Shown: positions 1 to 5,562 of the stretch, one piece after another
Position numbering within the stretch: the first letter of the stretch is position 1
How the letters are laid out: every line of letters starts with the position of its first letter
NCBI GenBank assembly: GCA_034436375.1
Contig: DAOTVS010000320.1
Span: 1 to 10,015, forward strand
Direction: 5' to 3'
From: DAOTVS01 sp034436375
GTDB lineage: Bacteria; Chloroflexota; Anaerolineae; SpSt-313
DNA: 10,015 nucleotides
Notes under the pieces: generated by a model
What the model saw: the letters and a program-made list of their open reading frames with translations, nothing else
The model's database searches: none
What the model was told of the DNA's origin: nothing
Made by a program: the position numbers and the translations under genes

Positions 1-142
1 GCAGGCGGGAAAAGGCATCGAGGTCCGCCGTCGTTTCCAGCGCAAAGCGGCCATCCGCGGCCAGCATCTGCTGCAAGAGCCTGCCCGCCGCCTCGCTGGG
101 GTGAAAATCAGGACCGCCATAGACGTAAAGAATCTTTTTCAT
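1..142 (-). CDS. ThuA-like domain protein, N-terminal part (cut by window edge)
   Basis: The first 47 codons are visible and run off the left edge. The protein begins MKKILYVYGGPDFHPSEAAG and continues with an amphipathic helix and ALETTADLDAF. This fits the start of ThuA-like (trehalose-utilisation, PF06283) proteins: a beta strand, a GG-x-x-x-H turn, a helix, then a strand ending in a 'D-L-D' segment. The fold is a class-I glutamine-amidotransferase-like flavodoxin fold. Its exact reaction is generally unknown, but such genes are often found with sugar transporters and sugar dehydrogenases. The start is supported by AAAGGAG at 151-157, 8 nt upstream of the ATG. It lies downstream of the transporter genes on the same strand, separated by pseudogenes, so it may once have closed that operon. 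The assignment rests on a short N-terminus; another Rossmann-like protein cannot be excluded. Confidence 0.7.
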   Translation of the reverse strand, partial: MKKILYVYGGPDFHPSEAAGRLLQQMLAADGRFALETTADLDAFSRL

Positions 143-287
143 TGACCTGGCTCCTTTACATCAAAGGAATGTCTGCGGGGCCAACAGAGTTCCACGCATT
201 CTCTGCAGCATCAGCCGCATGCCGGTACAGGATATTCCATCTCTCTGATGGCAACTTCTATTTCGTTTACCCCTGAGAACGTGCGTA

Positions 288-900
288 TCACTCGCACTGG
301 GGGCAGATGGCATGCAGTTGCTCATAGGTTCGCCCGACTTCATCGAGTGGCTGGGCGGGCATGTTGAAGCGGAAGCTCGTGTCAGGTCGGGCCATGGCCA
401 GCAATATCGAGCACGCCATGTGCATCAGTCCAGGCTACCATAAGCACCGTCTGGCCAGAAAAAGACTCGACGGCCGGACGCGGACCGGCCGCCTGAAAGC
501 CCCGGTTGCCCCTTCGCAGATGGGGGATCTTTCTAAAACTGGCATACTGGTGATCGGCTGTGGCACAGCGGTGCACAAAGAGCCCACCGAACGTCTTGCT
601 CAGATCGATGAGCGAAGGCGGGCAGAACTCTTCAAGGGCAGCGACCGACATGGCGCCCGCTTCATCCTCGGAGAGTCAGGCGCCCAGCTCCGGCGGCGCC
701 CAGACATAGGGGCAAGTGCGCGAGGTTTACCGGAGCAAAGCGTTTCTGGTACTCAAGCAGAAAAGCCTTGAGCAGACAGTGGCACTTGGCCACCAGCCTG
801 TGCACAGCCTCGGGATGATCATAGAACGCCGTGTAGAGATCCTGCTTGCGTCAGGTCAGGGCGGCAATGTCGAAGGGGCTCTGGATATCCTTCTACTACG
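288..900 (-). pseudogene. Uroporphyrinogen decarboxylase family protein, 5'-truncated and frameshifted pseudogene
   Basis: About 200 codons match the C-terminal part of URO-D-family proteins, but only when several frames are joined. In order they read SPFDIAAL, LYTAFYDHPEAVHRLV, LLKAFLLEYQKRFAPVNLA, CPYVWAPPELGA, LSEDEAGAMS, FGGLFVHRCA and KIPHLR. The end reads PAQPLDEVGRTYEQLHAIC before a TGA at 288-290. In-frame stops occur at 851-853 and 676-678. Frameshifts are needed near 715-725 and near 395-430. The family is normally about 340-370 residues, so the N-terminal half is absent. Members include heme-pathway HemE and MtaA-like corrinoid methyltransferases. Distant members found in sugar loci, like this one, have no firmly known function. 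The relic lies between the permease genes and the ThuA-like gene on the same strand, so it was probably part of the same catabolic operon. The family match comes from motif reading, not from a search. Confidence 0.72.
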
Positions 901-908
901 AAGCCTGG

Positions 909-1139
909 CTATGCTGACACCAGGGCACGCACATGCAGGATCTCCTGACGGCGCACCGGACGGATATCTGTTTCGGAGAGTGTGACCACCGCAACAATCT
1001 TGCCCTAGCCGGCAACGAATTCCAGTTCGAAGGCTTTTCCGTCTTAGTAGCAATGATCCAGCGCGCCAGCATCACCCCGTTTGAGGCCACAAGCTTCGAA
1101 ATCCCGTGCGAGGACCACAGTATCGAGCTTATGGATCAT
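909..1139 (-). pseudogene. DUF4926 domain protein, pseudogene with two in-frame stops
   Basis: Read from the ATG at 1137-1139, a 76-codon frame gives LDTVVLARDFEACGLKRGDA, then DHCY, stop, DGKAFELEFVAG, stop, GKIVAVVTLSETDIRPV, and finally TAG at 909-911. Apart from the TAA at 1044-1046 and the TAG at 1005-1007 it matches a full-length DUF4926 domain. That family is about 60-80 residues and has the pattern LDTVVL-RDLPE-GLKRGD, DGK-YEVEFV, and TL--DIRP. The frame is uninterrupted by indels, so the decay looks recent. DUF4926 genes are common in cyanobacteria and Chloroflexota, often next to a DUF6883 partner; none is visible here. The function of the family is unknown. Programmed readthrough of both stops is very unlikely. 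Confidence 0.8.
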
Positions 1140-1210
1140 ATTGCTCAGCCCCTGTAATTATCACTCTCAATTCTAGCCGGACTAAAGCGATCCGTCAATT
1201 GGAGTGCTGC

Positions 1211-1275
1211 TGACCCCTGCCCTGGTTTGGCCGAACGGCGCCGATTCTGACCCGGCGACGTTGCAAGGTTGACCC
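1211..1275 (-). mobile_element. Possible IS21-like terminal remnant (three GGGTCA repeats)
   Basis: On the minus strand GGGTCA occurs three times: 1270-1275, 1248-1253 and 1211-1216. The spacers are GC-rich, and the repeats are 22 and 37 bp apart. Ends of IS21-family and related elements carry several spaced copies of such transposase-binding repeats, often GGGTCA. No transposase gene is nearby and no matching second end was found, so this would be a solo end. It sits between the last permease gene and the two pseudogenes, where an insertion followed by deletion could explain the lost 5' half of the neighbouring URO-D gene. This is an inference; chance repetition is possible. Confidence 0.33.
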
Positions 1276-1337
1276 GATCAGGCTCTGGCGCCAGCGGCCC
1301 TGGCCCAGCAATGGGATGGCACAGCTCCATAGAGAGA

Positions 1338-2231
1338 TCAGCCCTTCACCGCCCCCAATGTCAATCCGGTGACAAAGTAGCGTTGCAAGAAGGGATAGAC
1401 CAGAATAATGGGGACGGATGCGAAGAGAATGAATGCCGCCGAGAGGCCATCTGGGCTGGCGTTCAGGAACTCGTTGACTTGCTTGGTGGCCTGCGGGCCT
1501 GTCCATTGGATCATCTTCGTCGACACTAGACTGTACAGATAACTCTGCAATGGCCAGAGATCAGTGCGGTTCAGGTACAGAATCCCGTCGAACCAAGAAT
1601 TCCAGTGATCGACGGCGGAAAAGAGCGTCACCGTGGCCAGAACTGGCAGGGAGATAGGCATATAGACGCGGAACAGGATGTCCAGGTGCGATGCGCCATC
1701 CATAGATGCAGCGTCTGTCAGGTCGCGGGGAATACCGCGGAAAAAGTTGAGCAGAAGGATCGTATAGAAGATGTTCAGTGCCCCGGGCAAGACCAGCACC
1801 AGCAGGTTATTGAGGAGGTGCAGGTTCTTCATTGTTAGGAAGACAGGGATCATGCCACCACTGAAGAGCATGCCGAAGAGCAGGAGCAGCTTGAAGGCCG
1901 TCCGACCGGGCATGGGAATGTCTTCGCGCGACAGCGGGTAGGCCGTGATGACCCCGACGACCAGAATCGTCGGTACACCGATACTCACGCGGACCAGTGA
2001 GATGAGGAGGGAGCGGAAGAACTGCTGGTTGCGGACCATCCAGAGGTAATTATCCAGGTTCCATCCCACTGGCCAGAGACCCACGACATAGGACGAAACG
2101 GCAGGGCTACTGCTCAGTGATACGGCAATGACATGGATGAAAGGCAATACGCAGATGAGCCCCGCAAAGCCAACGACCAGATAGATGATTGCATTGGCGA
2201 TCCAGTTACCGAGTCCACGTTCTCGGACCAT
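1338..2231 (-). CDS. Carbohydrate ABC transporter permease, LplC/YtcP type
   Basis: This 297-residue membrane protein is the second permease of a sugar ABC importer. Hydrophobic segments near residues 13-35, 75-97, 113-133, 141-162, 190-208 and 262-283 fit six transmembrane helices. The cytoplasmic EAA loop that docks with the ATPase is at about 170-198 (DAASMDGASHLDILFRVYMP). The C-terminus FLQRYFVTGLTLGAVKG is the family hallmark, as in YtcP and LplC, where proteins end in a 'YF-G---GAVKG' motif. The start is fixed by AGGAGG at 2237-2242 just upstream of the ATG. It begins 12 bp after the stop of the other permease gene, so the two are co-transcribed and probably co-translated. Partners are the upstream permease and the lipoprotein. 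The transported sugar cannot be read from sequence; relatives import oligosaccharides or glycan fragments. Confidence 0.93.
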   Translation of the reverse strand: MVRERGLGNWIANAIIYLVVGFAGLICVLPFIHVIAVSLSSSPAVSSYVVGLWPVGWNLDNYLWMVRNQQFFRSLLISLVRVSIGVPTILVVGVITAYPLSREDIPMPGRTAFKLLLLFGMLFSGGMIPVFLTMKNLHLLNNLLVLVLPGALNIFYTILLLNFFRGIPRDLTDAASMDGASHLDILFRVYMPISLPVLATVTLFSAVDHWNSWFDGILYLNRTDLWPLQSYLYSLVSTKMIQWTGPQATKQVNEFLNASPDGLSAAFILFASVPIILVYPFLQRYFVTGLTLGAVKG

Positions 2232-2243
2232 CGTTTCCTCCTG

Positions 2244-3206
2244 TTAGAAGATCCGGTAGCCGGCGAAGCGGTCGGCCAGCCAATACGACAGCAGAATTAG
2301 AAAAAAGCCGGCCACTGACTTGAGAAGGCCGACAGTCGTGGCGATGCTGTAATTGGCTTGCAAAATGCCATAGCGATATACGTACGTATCGAGAATATCG
2401 CCCGTCTGATAGACGACCGGGTTGTAGAGGACCAGGATTTGCTCAAAGCCGGCGTTGAGCACGCTGCCCAGACTCAAGCAGGACATCAACACGATGGTGG
2501 GAGTGATGCCGGGCAGGGTGATGTGCCACAGGCGTGCCTTCCGTCCGGCGCCATCCACCGCTGCAGCCTCGTACAGGTCAGGATTGATATTGGTCAGCGC
2601 CGCCAGGTAGATCACCGCACCAAAACCAAAGCCCTTCCAGGTATCCAGTGCGATCATCGTCCAGGGGAATATCGCTGCATCGCCCAGAAATTGGATCGGC
2701 CTGATGCCCATGGCAGCGAGGGCCTGATCCACGGTACCGGTCGTGGAAAGCACCTGCACCATGACCCCGCCGATGATGATCCAAGAGAGAAAGTAGGGCA
2801 GGGTTGTCAACGTCTGCAGCACTCGCCTGTAGAACCGCCATGTGATCTCATACACTAGCAGGGCGAGAACGATCGCCGCCACCTGCCCGGCTACGATCTT
2901 GCCTGTGGCGATCCAGACGGTATTGCGCAGGATCTGCCAGAACTCCTGGCCGCCAAAGATCGTCGCAAAGTTCTGCAGCCCGACGAATGGCGACCCGGCC
3001 AACCCGCCGAAGGGATTATAGTCGACAAAAGCGAGGGCGAGGCCCCAGAGCGGGTAATAGTTGAACAGAGCCAGGAGTACCAACGCCGGCAGCAGCATCA
3101 CATAGAGCAACCAGTGCTGCTGCCAGATCGCACGTAGAGAGTGCCTGGCCCCTACCCGCCGGGGCAAGCCCAATGCGGACGGCACCAGTGGACGAGACTG
3201 GAACAT
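2244..3206 (-). CDS. Sugar ABC transporter permease, LplB type
   Basis: The first permease of the importer, 320 residues from the chosen start. It opens with a basic cytoplasmic tail, then a helix containing LYVMLLPALVLLALFNYYP, which is typical of LplB/UgpA-like permeases. Further hydrophobic segments near 99-119, 138-153, 181-203, 237-257 and 289-311 make about six helices. The EAA loop lies near 212-236 (LYEAAAVDGAGRKARLWHIT), with the conserved Gly and the following LPGI. The ATG at 3206 is preferred because GGAGG at 3215-3219 lies exactly 8 nt upstream. An in-frame ATG at 3221 would add five residues but has no comparable ribosome-binding site. The gene follows the binding-protein gene after a 254-bp spacer and precedes the second permease by 12 bp. 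No ATPase gene is in the locus; such importers commonly use a shared MsmX-like ATPase. Confidence 0.93.
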   Translation of the reverse strand: MFQSRPLVPSALGLPRRVGARHSLRAIWQQHWLLYVMLLPALVLLALFNYYPLWGLALAFVDYNPFGGLAGSPFVGLQNFATIFGGQEFWQILRNTVWIATGKIVAGQVAAIVLALLVYEITWRFYRRVLQTLTTLPYFLSWIIIGGVMVQVLSTTGTVDQALAAMGIRPIQFLGDAAIFPWTMIALDTWKGFGFGAVIYLAALTNINPDLYEAAAVDGAGRKARLWHITLPGITPTIVLMSCLSLGSVLNAGFEQILVLYNPVVYQTGDILDTYVYRYGILQANYSIATTVGLLKSVAGFFLILLSYWLADRFAGYRIF

Positions 3207-3214
3207 CCTTGCAG

Positions 3215-3219
3215 CCTCC
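3215..3219 (-). promoter_or_regulatory. Ribosome binding site deciding the LplB-type permease start
   Basis: GGAGG on the minus strand is separated from the ATG at 3206 by 8 nt, the usual spacing. It overlaps the first codons of the longer reading that starts at 3221, which argues for the shorter protein. Confidence 0.7.
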
Positions 3220-3267
3220 ATTCATTCTACACGGGACGTTTCTCTGGTGCCCAAACCACTGGCTCTG

Positions 3268-3279
3268 AGAAACGCTTTC
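3268..3279 (-). promoter_or_regulatory. Operator-like 12-mer, copy 1 (upstream of permease genes)
   Basis: The minus strand reads GAAAGCGTTTCT. The identical 12-mer occurs on the plus strand at 5491-5502, upstream of the binding-protein gene. The core GAAA-GCG-TTTC is an imperfect inverted repeat around a CG. It resembles the half-sites of LacI-family operators and the CcpA cre core. Both copies are in non-coding DNA of the transporter locus, which suggests a shared regulator of the LacI type encoded outside the window. No regulator gene is present here. Confidence 0.35.
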
Positions 3280-3287
3280 CCCTACTG

Positions 3288-3353
3288 GGGCGCCCACACG
3301 GGTTTGGCTCTCCATCCCTGCAGCGATGGAGTACCAGCCCCGTGTGGGTGCCT
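3288..3353 (-). repeat. Large stem-loop between binding-protein and permease genes
   Basis: CCCACACGGG at 3293-3302 pairs perfectly with 3339-3348, and the stem extends outwards through 3288-3292 and 3349-3353 with GU pairs. Inside it a second stem pairs CTCCATC (3310-3316) with GATGGAG (3325-3331) around an 8-nt loop. There is no T-run on either side, so it is not a standard intrinsic terminator. Its position, after the highly expressed binding-protein gene and before the permeases, is where sugar ABC operons often have an RNA hairpin. Such hairpins stabilise the upstream message and lower permease expression. That role is inferred. Confidence 0.6.
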
Positions 3354-3442
3354 GCTGCTGTCCCTGTTGCTACCAACGCACCTTTGGAGTGGATTGAACG
3401 GGTTATCCTCGCGGTGGCAGCACGCCATGCCCCGACCTGTCC

Positions 3443-3456
3443 CCAAGACCTCTTGG
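3443..3456 (-). repeat. Small inverted repeat just after the binding-protein gene
   Basis: CCAAGA (3443-3448) and TCTTGG (3451-3456) form a perfect inverted repeat with a 2-bp centre, starting 4 bp past the stop codon at 3461. No T-run follows on the minus strand. It could contribute to the 3' end of the binding-protein message or be a minor protein-binding palindrome. Support is weak. Confidence 0.25.
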
Positions 3457-3460
3457 TCGC

Positions 3461-5266
3461 CTATGAGTTGTTCTCCTTGTACCAGGTATTGACATCCTCA
3501 GTCACCTGGTCGCCGCCCTTGGCCTTCCAGTCTTTCACAAACTGATCAAAGGCGTCCAGCGGCTTTTTCTGGCTGACGATCTCGTCAAAGTACTGCTGCT
3601 CCAGCTTTTGCAGATCGGGCAGAATCTTGGCCATGCGCGCCGTCGGAGCGCCCAGATACTCGGTGGTCAAGGCGAGGTTCCCGGTCTCATAGGCTGCTTT
3701 GTAGACCTCAATTTCGGTCTTGCGGGTGGGATTGGCCAACAGGAAGCGCTGCGCTTTGTTGAGCTTGGACTGATCTTGCTGGTACCATTCGGTCATTGGC
3801 TGATCGATGTCGATTTGGTAATCGGGATAACAGACAGCCGGGAAGCCAAAGCCGACGGCGTTGACGTATGAGTAGATGCGATCGAGCGGAACGGGTCCCT
3901 GCTTGAGCTGGCAATCTTTGTCCCACTCCCAGACATAGCCCTCGATAAAGCCTCCCGAGTTGCGGCTCTCGCCATACTGCTGGTACTTGAGCCAGTTGAC
4001 ATGCATGTCCATCTGCCAGTTCAGATGCTTGATCGCGGCCTCGATCTTGGCCGGCTCCAGCCCTTTCCGGAAAACCGATGCCGAGTCGATACGCTGGCCA
4101 GCCCGGCCCTGCTGCCCGCTTGGTCCCTTGGGAGGCGCAAAGGTGGTCCACTTCCAATCCGGATGCTGCTGCGTGGTAGGACCAACCACTGAACTGACAA
4201 CCCACCAGGGGCCAAAAAGAACGCCGATCTTCCCCTGTCCGGCCAAAGTATCTCCCTGGCCCGGTCCATAGGTATAGAAATCTGGATCGATCAACCCTTC
4301 GGCATACCAGCTCTGGAGCAGCTTGAGCGCATCCTTGACGTTAGGCTGGATGCTGCCGTACTCCAGCGTGTCGCCACCCGACCAGCGCCGCCAGAGGGTC
4401 GGCATCGCGCCAAAGGCACCAAAGACCGGATCCATACTGCAATACCAGGTGACCAGCTCCTGGTTGGCGGCAATGGCGAAGGTGGTAAGGCCCTTCCCCT
4501 TGAAGGCACGCAGCACCTCGGTCAGCTCGTCGAGAGTCTCCGGCGCCTTCATTCCTACCTTGTCCAACAGGTCTTGCCGGATCCAGCCAATGTTGTCGCA
4601 GTTGTAGGCCGGGCCGTTCGTCCAGCCGACGCCGTACAGTTTGTTGCCCCGCTGGAGGGGCACCCACATGCTGTGCTTCGGATAGACCTTTTTCTGCTTG
4701 GTGAGGTCCGAGGCAGTAGCCTCAAAGATGTCATGGATCTCGGCGAGGGCACCCTGACTGATCAGGTTGGCCAGCAGTGGGTCGGCAACCCAGGGGATCA
4801 AGTCGGCCATTGTGCCAGCGGCGATGTCGGCCATCAGTTTCTGCGTCGCCGTGTCGCCATCCGCCTCCCAGTGGATGGTATAGTCGATGCCCAGGTTGTC
4901 CAGAATGCGCTGGCGCATAGGGTTGTGGCTGTTGCTGTCACCGGGCTGCCACTGCGTGCCAGCACTATAGTTCGTTGAGATCTGAACTATAGGATCATAC
5001 CTTTGGAACGGCGGGTAGGTCGGGTTCCAATCCATCTGGCACTGGCCGGCCTGCGGCGCGGCGGTGGTCGTAGCCTGGGCGTTGGTGGCCTCGGCCGTCG
5101 CGGTGGGCTGCGCCTTGGTCCCCTCCGGCAGGGCAGTAGCCCCGGCCTGTGCGGCAGTGGGCGCCGTGGTGGGCGCCGCAGGTGCACAGGCAGCCAGAGC
5201 ACTTGCCCCAACAGTCAGGACTGTGCCATACAGAAACTGACGACGAGAGATGCGCTTCTTGGACAT
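3461..5266 (-). CDS. Extracellular sugar-binding lipoprotein (LplA-like ABC solute-binding protein)
   Basis: A 601-residue binding protein that captures the sugar outside the membrane and delivers it to the two permeases encoded downstream. The N-terminus MSKKRISRRQFLYG carries a twin-arginine signal (SRRQFL). A hydrophobic stretch and the lipobox ALAAC follow, with the lipidated Cys at 27, so it should be Tat-exported and membrane-anchored. Residues 28-75 are a flexible Ala/Thr/Pro linker. The mature part contains NIGWIRQDLLDKVGMKAPET (about 225-244), the hinge motif of large LplA/AlgQ-type family 1 binding proteins. Such proteins are 500-600 residues, as here. The start is chosen from the signal peptide and from AAAGGAG at 5276-5282; the frame stays open upstream but lacks signal-peptide logic. 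A possible operator lies about 225 bp upstream. The ligand is not predictable. Confidence 0.95.
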   Translation of the reverse strand: MSKKRISRRQFLYGTVLTVGASALAACAPAAPTTAPTAAQAGATALPEGTKAQPTATAEATNAQATTTAAPQAGQCQMDWNPTYPPFQRYDPIVQISTNYSAGTQWQPGDSNSHNPMRQRILDNLGIDYTIHWEADGDTATQKLMADIAAGTMADLIPWVADPLLANLISQGALAEIHDIFEATASDLTKQKKVYPKHSMWVPLQRGNKLYGVGWTNGPAYNCDNIGWIRQDLLDKVGMKAPETLDELTEVLRAFKGKGLTTFAIAANQELVTWYCSMDPVFGAFGAMPTLWRRWSGGDTLEYGSIQPNVKDALKLLQSWYAEGLIDPDFYTYGPGQGDTLAGQGKIGVLFGPWWVVSSVVGPTTQQHPDWKWTTFAPPKGPSGQQGRAGQRIDSASVFRKGLEPAKIEAAIKHLNWQMDMHVNWLKYQQYGESRNSGGFIEGYVWEWDKDCQLKQGPVPLDRIYSYVNAVGFGFPAVCYPDYQIDIDQPMTEWYQQDQSKLNKAQRFLLANPTRKTEIEVYKAAYETGNLALTTEYLGAPTARMAKILPDLQKLEQQYFDEIVSQKKPLDAFDQFVKDWKAKGGDQVTEDVNTWYKENNS

Positions 5267-5399
5267 CACAAACTTCTCCTTTCTGGATCCATACCAGTAG
5301 CCTCCTGTTACGCATGTCGCGCCAGGATCGCGGGGACGAGTTCCTATCCCCCACACTCGAAAAGTCCCGTCTTCCGGGCTAACCCTTCCTTCACTGAAC

Positions 5400-5428
5400 T
5401 TGCCAATTTCGGACGGCGATGATACACT
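5400..5428 (+). promoter_or_regulatory. Candidate sigma-70-type promoter for the response-regulator gene
   Basis: TTGCCA at 5400-5405 (5 of 6 matches to TTGACA) and TACACT at 5423-5428 (4 of 6 to TATAAT) are separated by exactly 17 bp. They point towards the plus-strand gene at 5563 and would give a leader of about 125 nt. No equally good promoter was seen for the minus-strand transporter gene in this 296-bp divergent region. Confidence 0.33.
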
Positions 5429-5490
5429 AGCACGAGGGCTATGCGATGGCCGAAAATGGCGCTTCTAGCTACCGCATTCAGTATAGGGCC

Positions 5491-5502
5491 GAAAGCGTTT
5501 CT
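5491..5502 (+). promoter_or_regulatory. Operator-like 12-mer, copy 2 (upstream of binding-protein gene)
   Basis: GAAAGCGTTTCT is identical to the minus-strand sequence at 3268-3279. It lies 225 bp upstream of the binding-protein start and 61 bp upstream of the response-regulator start. It could therefore act on the transporter operon, the regulator gene or both. The LacI-type interpretation is inferred from the GAAA-GCG-TTTC core. Confidence 0.35.
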
Positions 5503-5524
5503 GGAGTGTTGTTGGCGGCCAGGC

Positions 5525-5543
5525 ACCGGACATGGACCGGACA
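5525..5543 (+). repeat. 8-bp direct repeat with 11-bp period
   Basis: ACCGGACA occurs at 5525-5532 and again at 5536-5543, with TGG between. The spacing of one helical turn, 20 bp upstream of the start codon at 5563, is like tandem half-sites of response-regulator DNA targets. Only two units are seen, so it may be chance or a small duplication. Confidence 0.35.
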
Positions 5544-5562
5544 AATGTGGGATTGAGCGGAT

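Noticed and set aside
737..749. AAAGCGTTTCTGG, identical over 13 bases to 5492-5504, as a third operator copy
   Set aside because: It lies inside the URO-D pseudogene, where it encodes the conserved-looking YQKRF segment on the minus strand. A shared 13-mer somewhere in 10 kb is expected by chance.
361..771. 136-codon plus-strand open frame as a gene
   Set aside because: It is the antisense shadow of the URO-D pseudogene, and its translation shows no family resemblance.
3288..3353. Intrinsic terminator between binding-protein and permease genes
   Set aside because: There is no T-run after the stem on either strand, and the permeases need the upstream promoter unless another exists.
5267..5356. 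30-residue N-terminal extension of the binding protein
   Set aside because: It would bury the Tat/lipoprotein signal and has no ribosome-binding site comparable to AAAGGAG at 5276-5282.
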